Assembly (NCBI RefSeq): GCF_000003605.2
Contig: NW_003129889.1
Location: 47,237-97,950, forward strand
Reading direction: 5' to 3'
Source: Saccoglossus kowalevskii
Lineage: Eukaryota > Hemichordata > Enteropneusta > Harrimaniidae
DNA: 50,714 nt
Notes under the pieces: generated by a model
What the model was told of the DNA's origin: nothing
The model's database searches: none
Seen by the model: the letters and a program-made list of their open reading frames with translations, nothing else
Translations under genes and position numbers: made by a program
Shown here: piece after piece, positions 47,001 to 50,714 of the stretch
Numbering within the stretch: the stretch's first letter is position 1
Layout of the letters: every line of letters begins with the position of its first letter

Positions 47001-48661
47001 GTCTGAAACTTTATCAAAATGAAAGATAGCAGTACCAAGATTATAACCACAGCCTTACGATCAATTTTTAGTAGATTATTTAAGGTTATTATGTAATTTA
47101 CTGGTAATTTTCGATTATAATTGAACTGGTTTATAGAAATTTTGTCTGTAAAATTAATTTTTTTATCTGTCTGAAATGTGGAGTACCAGTCTAAAATGAC
47201 AAGGTTGATAGGTAGCTGGCTAAAAGCCTGCTGGTCTTTACTCCCCATCATGAGTTGTGGTAATCGCACAATTTTATCTCGTTTGTGACAGTGGCTTCAC
47301 ATTTCTTCATGCGACAGGCTTTAAGACAAAAAAAAAGATTTTCACAAAATATTGTGAGAGTTTTCATTCAACAATGAGTTGGATATGTAATAACAGGGTC
47401 ACTTAGATAAGGTGTATTCACATATACTACTTGGGCATTCTTTGAAGTACAAAAATGTATTACGATATTATTTAAATGGTATATATTATTTTTACACTTT
47501 CGAATACTTTTTACACAATTACTACATACAGACAGATCTATCAAACAAAAATAGTGGTTTGTTTTTTATACAAGAGAAAATGCAATATGCTTCAAGAACT
47601 TTCTTCTATGGATACGTATTTACACTTTATGGAGTTTTTTGTAATTGCGATGCTAATTTTGGACCAAATAGGCCTACTTGCTGCAGGTGCTGAACACAAT
47701 TTTTGAAAAAATATGCTTTCAATTATGCAGGTTTTGTTTTGTGAATTGTTACAAAATCCGACACATACTGTAAAACCATTTATTTTTACTATTTTGATGT
47801 TTTAAGGATATGCACTGTGTTTTAATTTCACAAATTTGTCAAGGAAACAATGAGTTCTATTGTTATTTTACATGTTCACATAGATGTAATTTAGTGGATT
47901 TTTCTTATCAGCGAAAATAAACCCCAGTGAATAATTAATACATTTACAGTATACCGACAGATGTCCTTAGAACCCAAAACAATGTTGAACAGCTATGATT
48001 TGCCTAATGAATCAAATGAGTCTAATAAACATTATATTCACAAATTTGGGAACCAAATATAAATTTCTGTAGATATTTTGACCCAGACGCTGACACCTAC
48101 AAATCTGGACTTTCTTGGTACCCAGTCATAAAAAGTGATTTACACACTTTGCATTACGTCTTATCTACGACTCGTAATTCGGTAATAGTGTGCCGTGCAC
48201 TTCTCTTCAAACGGCAATCCAGCACGTTTTCGGTGGCAATAAAAACCCCATACCGTACATAACACGAGGATGAATAAATTGGCTAGGTATGTCAATGTGC
48301 TACAGCATTTGTAGACAACAGGATAACGAAAAATCGTGTAGTAGTATTCCGTACTATTTGAACTAAAGACATTTGGGCGATAGTACAATTTCAGAATGGT
48401 GTGCATACACCGGATAGGTACACCGGCGCCGGTTACCGATATCGCAAATTCCGACGCTTGTGCGCCCATGAATGACTCCACGAACAAATTTGAGGGGGGT
48501 CTTTTTTTCAACGTGAAGTCACACTGGAGGTGAAAATATTTCTCCTGTGTGACTGACGATCTGTAAATAATATCACTGTTGTTCAATATTTGAATATAAT
48601 AAGTACTCACGCTTACAGCTGCAAGGCACAATAACAACATGATTCCGATTTGCTTTGCCAT
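13507..48661 (-). CDS. Small secreted SPARC-family protein (follistatin domain plus two EF-hands, C-terminal SDEL)
   Basis: Six exons join in frame: 48661-48611, 33452-33422, 15756-15529, 14589-14432, 13982-13799 and 13535-13507, giving 226 residues. SPARC-family proteins are secreted, calcium-dependent collagen- and matrix-binding proteins. Seen: a hydrophobic signal peptide (1-17); a 10-residue stub; a follistatin-like domain with all ten cysteines (30-102); a short SPARC-EC-like domain whose helix A carries C109 and [11 protein letters not shown]1 (163-174) with a canonical 12-residue loop; PLEHC (C188); EF2 (197-208); and C196/C212, matching the two disulfides of SPARC. The tail is ESYEDSDEL. 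The N-terminal acidic domain of SPARC is absent, and the EC domain is about 20 residues shorter than in SPARC. A paralogue or other SPARC/SMOC/testican relative is possible; PLEHC and CD.DN point most to SPARC. Introns 1 and 2 are about 15.2 and 17.7 kb. Confidence 0.85.
13799..13982 (-). CDS. SPARC-like coding exon 5 (EF-hand pair)
   Basis: This 184-nt exon has a donor TTCAG|GTAAAT. Its acceptor TAG is preceded by a 51-nt CT repeat. It encodes [19 protein letters not shown] (EF1), YALMPLEHC, and [18 protein letters not shown] (EF2), then [10 protein letters not shown]2 has Asp, Asp, Asn and Glu at ligand positions 1, 3, 5 and 12. EF1 has Asp at 1, 5, 9 and 12 but Lys at 3, so it may bind calcium weakly. 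Confidence 0.95.
13985..14035. repeat. (AG)25 microsatellite; serves as the pyrimidine tract of exon 5
   Basis: An uninterrupted AG repeat on the plus strand. On the minus strand it is (CT)n ending directly at the TAG acceptor of SPARC-like exon 5. Confidence 0.95.
14432..14589 (-). CDS. SPARC-like coding exon 4 (start of EC domain)
   Basis: This 158-nt exon has the acceptor TTTTTCAG and the donor AAG|GTAAAA. It encodes [20 protein letters not shown], then a hydrophobic and acidic helix, and ends [10 protein letters not shown]. The C....Y..FP.R...W pattern corresponds to helix A of the SPARC EC domain. On both sides it is flanked by copies of a GATGATGTCA-containing minisatellite. Confidence 0.88.
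14601..14735. repeat. 45-bp minisatellite, three copies, beside exon 4
   Basis: The landmark ACATTATATAAATGAGTGAC recurs at 14601, 14646 and 14691, with near-perfect units. Diverged pieces (GAAATGATGATGT..CAT) also lie at about 14300-14410 on the other side of the exon. The unit is a multiple of three and stays open on the minus strand into exon 4. Confidence 0.9.
15042..15376. mobile_element. TACTGTAAA-type MITE with a second MITE nested inside
   Basis: The outer ends are TACTGTAAATGTATTAATTATT and GGTTTTACAGTA. The same family appears in the opposite orientation at 47767-47952. Inside, about 15187-15332, lies a copy of the AAATACTTTATTTTAGCTGG family with its inverted AAAATAAAGTATTT end. 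Confidence 0.6.
15529..15756 (-). CDS. SPARC-like coding exon 3 (follistatin domain)
   Basis: This 228-nt exon has the acceptor TTGTCAG and the donor ATTG|GTGAGT. It holds the whole ten-cysteine follistatin module, starting [15 protein letters not shown] and ending AFEGKC. The EGF-like hairpin comes first, then a Kazal-like part ([23 protein letters not shown]). One exon coding for the module is usual in this family. Confidence 0.93.
16104..16275. repeat. 86-bp tandem duplication
   Basis: GTTGCAAACTTTGAAATTCA is followed 86 bp later by an almost identical block (GTTCCAAACTTTGAAATTCA), through TACAAGTACATAA. Two copies, no coding signal, in intron 2 of the SPARC-like gene. Confidence 0.9.
16585..17300 (+). 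mobile_element. Dispersed tandem-core element, copy 3
   Basis: A degenerate head (GATATAGCTTCTTTGTTATC) is followed by four core units with a 155-bp period (TTAGAGAATTAAAG at 16785, 16940 and 17095). The GACGATGGACAATCAGTAAT tail leads into a decayed hairpin. The last three units are nearly identical, so the array expanded or was homogenised recently in this copy. Confidence 0.75.
17612..17995. mobile_element. Inverted-repeat element, ACATGGGGTTTGCAAC ends
   Basis: The left end ACATGGGGTTTGCAAC..GGTGACATGAT.CCAAGATCC pairs with the inverted right end ACATTGGGGTTTGCAACG..GGTGACATCATGTCAAGATCCC. The arms are about 50-60 bp, imperfect, around a non-coding middle, giving a long potential foldback. 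It lies in SPARC-like intron 2. Confidence 0.6.
17996..20540. other. SPARC-like intron 2, no recognised feature
   Basis: AT-rich sequence with stop codons in all frames. A weak repeat pair (AATAAATAAA.CAG.GCCTTTCAAAG) lies near 20220 and 20335. No exon, RNA gene or clear transposon end was seen. Confidence 0.4.
20612..20840 (+). repeat. Diverged fragment of the tandem-core element
   Basis: GGCTGGTAGTTTTTAAGAAG, TTTACCAAAAAT, AAATGAACAAATC-like and AAGGCACCT..ACATCAAAT strings occur in the same order as in the core of the better copies. Strongly decayed. Confidence 0.4.
21566..21735. repeat. 50-51 bp tandem repeat, about 3.4 copies
   Basis: GAAACCTGTCTAAG-like starts recur at 21566, 21617, 21667 and 21717, with GAGAGATCTTTAGATT in each unit. 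An ACAGTAAAACCTGTAAAAG segment just upstream (21480) looks like the end of the same element. Confidence 0.8.
22060..22300. mobile_element. TTAACCCTTTGAGCAC-family MITE copy (diverged)
   Basis: It shares AAATGGACATCATTTTCTATTGGCTACA, TCTTGATAAA and ATTATGTGGGT..TTGTGACAAAAGTTTACTTTGGTGC with copies at about 24655, 33600, 35620 (inverted), 36340 and 38220. Ends near GTGCTTAATGGGTTAA. Non-coding. Confidence 0.5.
22575..22950. mobile_element. Inverted-repeat element with CpG-rich arms
   Basis: The left AATAGGGGATTTTCCGTACAATTGCGAGA pairs with the inverted right AATAGACCATTTTCCGTTCACTGCGAGA. The body is richer in CpG than its surroundings. A minus-strand open frame (22802-22554) passes through it, with no known match. 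Diverged relatives of the right arm occur at 20548-20636 and, inverted, at 24105-24400. Confidence 0.5.
23585..23705. mobile_element. Short MITE, TTAAAAGGTAGTGGT ends
   Basis: About 120 bp. The left TTAAAAGGTAGTGGTTG and the inverted right TTAAAGGCGGTGGTCG pair with a few mismatches. A related segment with CATGTTCGATATGG..CCCATA..AACGCATG.AAAA lies at about 45360-45475. Confidence 0.5.
23856..24092. mobile_element. MITE, TTAACCTTTTCACCACCAG ends, copy 1
   Basis: Left TTAACCTTTTCACCACCAG, right CTGGCAGTGAAAAGCTTAA. The TTAA next to each end and the CC-start termini fit piggyBac-type insertion. A relative with the inner part reversed lies at 41137-41360. Confidence 0.55.
24655..24856. mobile_element. 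TTAACCCTTTGAGCAC-family MITE copy
   Basis: Starts AACCCTTTGAGCACC and ends GATGCTCAAAG. The inner ATTGTGCCCATCTGGACCAAATT and TTGAGTCAACTTTTGCC match the family in inverse orientation. It lies in SPARC-like intron 2. Confidence 0.45.
24900..26290. other. SPARC-like intron 2, unassigned open frame
   Basis: A 146-codon minus-strand open stretch (26178-25738) is the longest here. It is rich in Leu/Tyr/Cys, lacks any motif I know and has no homologue I recognise. I regard it as chance or an old transposon scrap. Confidence 0.3.
26402..26640 (-). mobile_element. Putative 3' LTR remnant
   Basis: Non-coding and GC-richer sequence after the pol stop, with GAGAAATAAACTGAG (poly(A) signal at 26568-26563) and CTCGCTCGTTAGCGCTCC. 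No 5' LTR exists in the window for comparison, so the ends are approximate. Confidence 0.4.
26691..27100 (-). pseudogene. gypsy pol C-terminal tail
   Basis: A Pro/Ser/Thr-rich tail ([20 protein letters not shown] and onwards) ends in [18 protein letters not shown], the usual basic closing motif of this pol family. It is one frame off from the integrase section. A stop follows at 26691. Confidence 0.75.
27016..27565 (-). pseudogene. gypsy integrase C-terminal part with internal core deletion
   Basis: After a [12 protein letters not shown] segment the sequence jumps to [20 protein letters not shown]. The stretch that should carry the second catalytic Asp is gone. The following QEVEDEI holds the third acidic residue. 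[34 protein letters not shown] and IRKF.SSQLR.TSYRVK are typical of the integrase C-terminal domain in this family. Confidence 0.8.
27566..28801 (-). pseudogene. gypsy RNase H and integrase N-terminal part
   Basis: RNase H motifs: [20 protein letters not shown] (Glu), CILTDSK (Asp) and [10 protein letters not shown] (Asp). The first catalytic Asp lies in a WIVTDAA stretch around 28630-28665, in a different frame, so two opposite frameshifts bracket it. An integrase HHCC zinc finger follows (HIRLGH...CHQC), then the start of the core with [17 protein letters not shown], carrying the first DDE Asp. The frame ends at a stop soon after. Confidence 0.85.
28795..29422 (-). pseudogene. gypsy reverse transcriptase fragment
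   Basis: Seen: [26 protein letters not shown] (first catalytic Asp), [13 protein letters not shown], and KLTDDLYCG, where TDD is the position of the catalytic Asp pair. [13 protein letters not shown] and [14 protein letters not shown] then form the thumb-side end. Fingers and the front of the palm are absent. A one-step frameshift near 28800 moves the reading frame into the RNase H section. Confidence 0.85.
29930..30123. mobile_element. MITE, TGTAAAATACTTTATTTTAGCTGG family
   Basis: The left TTGTAAAATACTTTATTTTAGC pairs with the inverted right TACTGTAAAATAATTTATTTTC. The inner TTCACTGAAAAGAC and GGTATATTCACTGGATTTTA are shared with copies at about 15187, 36835, 42533 and 44095. Confidence 0.75.
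30990..31200. mobile_element. MITE, TACTGTAAAGgg..TTCACTGGGTTTTAA family, copy 2
   Basis: 211 bp, nearly identical to 6009-6220. Ends TACTGTAAAGGGATTAAG and inverted TACTGTAAAATGATTAATT. It lies in SPARC-like intron 2. Confidence 0.8.
31457..31641. mobile_element. MITE, GGGaTGACCATTA ends
   Basis: The left AAGGGATGACCATTAGATAC and the inverted right TTAGGGGTTGACCATTATTT pair. T-runs and a C10 run lie inside. A relative spans about 32212-32395 (GGGACTGACCATTAGAAACT to TTTCTAATGACCAAGC). Confidence 0.55.
32212..32395. mobile_element. MITE, GGGACTGACCATTAGAAAC, diverged relative
   Basis: Starts TTAGGGACTGACCATTAGAAAC and ends AAGTTTCTAATGACCAAGC, giving paired ends of about 18 bp. It is related to 31457-31641. 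Confidence 0.5.
33422..33452 (-). CDS. SPARC-like coding exon 2 (31-nt microexon)
   Basis: A 31-nt exon encodes [10 protein letters not shown] plus one base. It is bounded by a long pyrimidine tract ending TGATCACCAG and by the donor AAAG|GTAAGA. Its phases (0 in, 1 out) are what is needed to join exon 1 to exon 3, and the split codon becomes Asp. It holds the short segment between signal peptide and follistatin domain. Confidence 0.65.
33600..33720. mobile_element. TTAACCCTTTGAGCAC-family MITE fragment
   Basis: AAGGACATAATTTGCTATTGGCTA and GTGACAACAATTTACTATAGTGCTCAAAGGTTTTAA match the family end. It lies next to exon 2 of the SPARC-like gene, in intron 1. Confidence 0.45.
34135..34877 (+). 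mobile_element. Dispersed tandem-core element, copy 4 (most complete)
   Basis: The head is ACAAGCAGCCTGTCGGCTGAG then TAGCTCTGCTGT. Core units of about 158-160 bp follow, with landmarks near 34347, 34508 and 34667, and a final diverged unit ends in GACGACGACGACGACGGAGAC. The tail is AGCTCCGCTCGACAAAGTCGACAGCGGAGCT, a near-perfect hairpin followed by AAAAA. Confidence 0.85.
35620..35770. mobile_element. TTAACCCTTTGAGCAC-family MITE copy, inverted
   Basis: GTGCCAAAGTAAATTTTTGTCA and TCTTGATAAAGACTTGTA..CAATTATGTCAATTTGG are the reverse of the family core. Non-coding, in intron 1. Confidence 0.4.
36245..36545. mobile_element. TTAACCCTTTGAGCAC-family MITE copy
   Basis: ATCAAATGGACATAATTGCTA, AAGTCTTGATAAATTCTTGG, and TTGACAAAAGTTGACTTTGGCGCACAAAGGG at the right end match the other copies. 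In intron 1. Confidence 0.5.
38218..38415. mobile_element. TTAACCCTTTGAGCAC-family MITE copy
   Basis: It starts AACCCTTTGAGCACT and contains AAACATAACTTACTATTGGC, AATCTTGATCAAAG and AATTATATGGGTTTTATTTT. The right end is decayed (AAAGTGAAGTGC). In intron 1. Confidence 0.5.
39419..39716 (+). mobile_element. Dispersed tandem-core element, copy 5 (short form)
   Basis: A complete head (AACAAGCAGCCTGTCGGCTGAG) is joined to fewer than two core units and a complete tail ending GTCGTCAGCGGAGCTAAAA. The number of core units therefore varies between copies with the same ends. A TACTGTAAA MITE starts 35 bp after it. Confidence 0.75.
39751..39932. mobile_element. MITE, TACTGTAAAaTCTGTAATA family, copy 2
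   Basis: The left TACTGTAAAATCTGTAATAG pairs with the inverted right TTGTAAAATCTGTATTAG. The middle matches 2621-2797. Confidence 0.75.
41137..41360. mobile_element. MITE, TTAACCTTTTCACCACCAG ends, copy 2
   Basis: The left TAACCTTTTCACCACCAG pairs with the inverted right TTAACCTTTTTACCATCAG. The inner CTTATATTCTTCAATATTTCTGG is the reverse complement of the same string in copy 1 (24020-24050), so the middle is inverted relative to 23856-24092. Confidence 0.55.
42533..42707. mobile_element. MITE, TACTGTAAAATACT ends
   Basis: The left TACTGTAAAATACTATTTTC pairs with the inverted right TACTGTAAAATACTTTATTT. 175 bp, non-coding, between a GG and the 36-bp minisatellite. Confidence 0.8.
42708..43115. 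repeat. 36-bp minisatellite, about 11 copies
   Basis: The unit AAAACTGATGCAGACAGAAA is followed by ATATCGCACTATAATC. The spacing is 36 bp, with small variants (ACTATCTTATC, AAATTATTGC). A minus-strand frame stays open through the array (118 codons) because the unit is a multiple of three. In SPARC-like intron 1. Confidence 0.95.
44095..44271. mobile_element. MITE, TTTATTTTAGCTGG family, diverged copy
   Basis: GTTGGAATTTATTTTCACTGAG, GAAAATAAAATCCAGTTAATAT and TTTTCAGTGAAAATAATATAC with ACAGTA at the end match the family. The left end is degraded. Confidence 0.55.
44280..47760. other. SPARC-like intron 1, no coding feature recognised
   Basis: AT-rich intron without an exon that could be linked to the gene. 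A diverged repeat related to 23585-23705 lies at about 45360-45475. Open stretches at 46958-47269 and 47412-47706 have no recognisable motifs and are taken as chance. Confidence 0.4.
47767..47952. mobile_element. MITE, TACTGTAAAACCATTTATT ends
   Basis: The left TACTGTAAAACCATTTATTT and the inverted right TACTGTAAATGTATTAATTA share only the first nine bases closely. The same two ends, reversed, bound the element at 15042-15376. Confidence 0.65.
48611..48661 (-). CDS. SPARC-like coding exon 1 (signal peptide)
   Basis: The ATG sits in a good context (AAAATGG) and opens [17 protein letters not shown], a short basic start then a hydrophobic core. It stops at AGC|GTGAGT. A second donor (GTAAGC) six bases earlier would remove Val-Ser and also keep phase 0. 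Joined to exon 2, the sequence AAVS-AKEW gives a plausible signal-peptidase site. Linkage to the other exons over 15 kb rests on phase and biology, not on a transcript. Confidence 0.65.
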
Positions 48662-49300
48662 TTTGGTTTTTTGCTGAAAATGGGAACAGATTTTCAGGAA
48701 CTTCAGGAAATGTTTGTACACGGAAATATTTACACATGGAACGGACAAATACAATTACTAGTATGCGGGCTGCATGAATTGACACTTAGAAATATACGTC
48801 TCTAGCCGGCTAAAAAGTAAAATACGAACGAGTGAGCGATTGAAACTTTTGGACTTTTGACTTGTGCGTGATTTTGCTAGCATACACAGAAAAAAACAAT
48901 CAACATGCACCAGTCTAATAAAAGTAATATATCGTCTAGCTATGAAAGTATAATTGAACTCACATTGTTTCGACTCCAGTTGCTGTGAAATTATTCTACA
49001 AACACTCGCAACTCAACTCCACGGTTGGCAAAATACCAGCAGAAATGGAACAGACACAAGGTGGCCAACGAGACGTCTGAGTGCTCCGTTTATGCTAATA
49101 TACAACAAGACAGTCGACTGGTAGCGAAGGGGGAGAAGGTGGCCTTAATGGGGTCATTTCCTGGCCGTCTAGTCGGTATCCTCGTGGTACAATGTAGTGT
49201 GTTGATGAGACCATAGGCTTATGATTGAAAAAAATGCAGTAAACATTTTTGTATAGAAACCGCGATTCAAGCATATGTTTCCGTAATTGTTTACCACACA
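48662..49300. promoter_or_regulatory. Upstream region of the SPARC-like gene
   Basis: The 5' leader and likely promoter. It is more CpG-rich than the introns around it (for example GAACGAGTGAGCG, GACGTCTGAGTGCTCCG, GTCGACTGGTAGCG). No TATA box or start site could be fixed. A 63-codon plus-strand frame (49025-49216) lacks known motifs. Confidence 0.35.
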
Positions 49301-49689
49301 GTGTTAATTAAACTTTAAAGGCGCCTTTTATTCCAGTAATTTCGATGTTGTATACCGCAGCCAACCAAAGAAACATTGTTTCAAGCCGATTAACTAAAAT
49401 ATCACCCGGGAATACCACGTGTCGGGCACATTCTCTTAACGACTTACGTAAATAGATAAAGTATTTTAAACTTTTGGGAATGAGCAATGATAAAAACAAA
49501 AACAAAAAACCATAGTTGATTTTGCAAGAGGGCGCTTTGAAATACTCGTCCTCACAACCCAAGGATCAATAATAATAACAAATAGCTTGAGCTTAAGAAA
49601 AGTGCAAAAAAACAAAACAAAAAGACAATCCAAAACAACTAACTAATTAACTAAACTAAAATAATTTTATAATCCGAAAAACAAAATTA

Positions 49690-50479
49690 GCTAATTGATA
49701 TAGATAAATTTATCATTACTAGAGAAAATCTGCACAAACAAATCTTCCTCACATAAATTATGTAGATTGGGTGCATAAATATACAATGATTTAAGAAACT
49801 TATCCCTGTGCCCAGTAATATCATTATGTTTGCAGTGCATTATATAATGTATTTCATAAATATACAATGATTTAAGAAACTTATCCCTGTGCCGAGTAAT
49901 ATCATTATGTTTACAGTGCATTGTATAATGTATTTCATAAATATACAATGATTTAAGGAACTTATCCCTGTGCCCAGTAATATCATTATGTTTGCAGTGC
50001 ATTATATAATGTATTTCATTCCCCAAGTCATCGTTGTTACATAAATTACATCATCTATTATCTCTATCAGTACGGCCTGTCTCAATAGGAAAGTGTGCTG
50101 AAATACGGCATTTAGTTAAAGCTATTCTATGTTTCTTGTTTTTAATTTCATCCAAATAGTTATCTAACTTATAATTACTTTTAAATGTGTTGTAATAAGT
50201 GCTTAACTTATTATGGCCAATTTTCTGTAAATCATTTCCCCAATATTTAATGTAAATAAGCTTCATCTTCTCTTTGAACAAGTCACAGAAATTTGCTTGA
50301 CTGATATCTACATTATCCATTTGAGTAATTCTCAACAGCTTTTGTACAAAGGTAAACCATTGGTCATGGGTGTAAGCACTGCTTTCTTTGAATGCTGCAT
50401 TAACCCTTTGCACACCATAGATACTTTGTTGCAACAATGTTGCAGGGCCCATTACTAATTTGCATATTTGTACTCCCAT
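49690..50479 (-). pseudogene. LINE-type retrotransposon C-terminal fragment with a triplicated 81-bp segment
   Basis: One frame runs through about 260 codons with a single TGA (50065-50063). Upstream: KFSYW-like linker text, KKHRIALTKCRISAHFPIET and GRTDRDNR. Then after the stop CNLCNNDDLGNEIHYIMHC, a C..C...H...C zinc knuckle, and DKFLKSLYIY. This order is typical of the region after the reverse transcriptase in several non-LTR retrotransposons. The reverse transcriptase and endonuclease domains are absent. The HYIMHCKHNDIT..DKFLKSLYIYE block is repeated three times in tandem. Not a host gene. Confidence 0.7.
49775..50017. repeat. 81-bp tandem triplication inside the LINE fragment
   Basis: ATAAATATACAATGATTTAAG recurs at 49775, 49856 and 49937. 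Units differ by only a few bases. The period of 27 codons keeps the LINE frame open. Confidence 0.95.
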
Positions 50480-50612
50480 TACCCAAAACTTTTTACCAAT
50501 TCAGTGTGAGCCAGGTAGGTTGACATGTACACAGGGAAAAGAAGACTAGGACACTGTAGTTTCATTTCATTTAAAAAAAAAACACACATTTTATTTACAA
50601 TTCACTTGGTTT

Positions 50613-50714
50613 CTAATTTATGATAACACCGAAATAGGCACTCATTTCATCTCTGTCCGTTTCATACCAATGCCGGTCTACGCGCCCGGTAACTTCCTGT
50701 CTATGTCTAGCCAT
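50613..50714 (-). pseudogene. Possible transposase fragment at the window edge
   Basis: The minus strand from 50714 reads MARHRQEVTGRVDRHWYETD, then RDEMSAYFGVIIN and a stop, with an AATAAA nearby (50588-50593). The DEMSAYFGVIIN pattern recalls the start of the piggyBac-type DDE domain, but this is a guess from a short stretch. It could also be the last exon of a gene lying to the right. Confidence 0.3.

Noticed and set aside
47412-47706. Two overlapping plus-strand frames with Cys-rich ends
   Set aside because: They are Tyr/Phe-rich from AT-rich DNA, with no signal peptide or domain.
48161-48608. Continuation of the signal-peptide frame past the donor (to residue 197)
   Set aside because: The frame stays open beyond GTGAGT but has no family similarity. 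The donor, phase and fit with exon 2 favour splicing, though a single-exon alternative cannot be wholly excluded.
49025-49216. 63-codon plus-strand frame in the SPARC-like upstream region
   Set aside because: It has no ATG context, motif or neighbouring exon; a divergent gene is not supported.
1-50714. CRISPR arrays, operons, tRNA and rRNA genes
   Set aside because: Scanned by eye; the regular repeats are minisatellites without spacers, and no clear tRNA A/B boxes or rRNA segments were seen.

Overview
The window is eukaryotic nuclear DNA from an animal. It is AT-rich, its genes are split by long introns with GT-AG junctions, and it is full of short inverted-repeat transposons, minisatellites and decayed retroelements. 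The proteins (PUF60, a SPARC-family protein) and the repeat types fit a marine invertebrate, perhaps a non-vertebrate deuterostome or a mollusc. The species cannot be fixed from the sequence alone.

Two host genes can be reconstructed, both on the minus strand. (1) PUF60, a U-rich RNA-binding splicing factor, has its ATG at 9206 and runs leftwards through seven coding exons to 1587, then leaves the window. The visible part encodes 303 residues: a variable N-terminus, RRM1 and RRM2. The proline-rich linker and C-terminal UHM must lie to the left. (2) A small secreted SPARC-family protein, 226 residues in six coding exons, starts at 48661 (signal peptide) and ends at 13507. It consists of a signal peptide, a 10-residue stub encoded by a 31-nt exon, a ten-cysteine follistatin domain, a short SPARC-type calcium-binding domain with two EF-hands, and an acidic tail ending SDEL. 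All six exons join in frame. Its first two introns are about 15 kb and 17.7 kb and hold most of the mobile DNA.

Layout: 1-1586 is PUF60 intron or flank with a tandem-repeat element; 1587-9206 is PUF60, including a 690-bp hAT-like relic in its intron; 9250 has a palindromic E-box; 9260-13506 is intergenic plus a likely 3' UTR; 13507-48661 is the SPARC-like gene. Its intron 2 carries a broken Ty3/gypsy retrotransposon (26.4-29.4 kb) and its intron 1 a 36-bp minisatellite (42.7-43.1 kb). A CpG-containing upstream region follows at 48.7-49.3 kb, then a decayed LINE C-terminus with a triplicated 81-bp segment (49.7-50.5 kb) and a possible transposase fragment at the right edge.

The repeats fall into recognisable groups. 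One is a dispersed element (at least five copies) built from about 157-bp tandem units between a fixed head and a 3' hairpin. Another is a set of different MITEs that all end in TACTGTAAA. A third is TTAA-associated MITEs. There are also several private minisatellites. No tRNA, rRNA, CRISPR or prokaryotic feature was seen.
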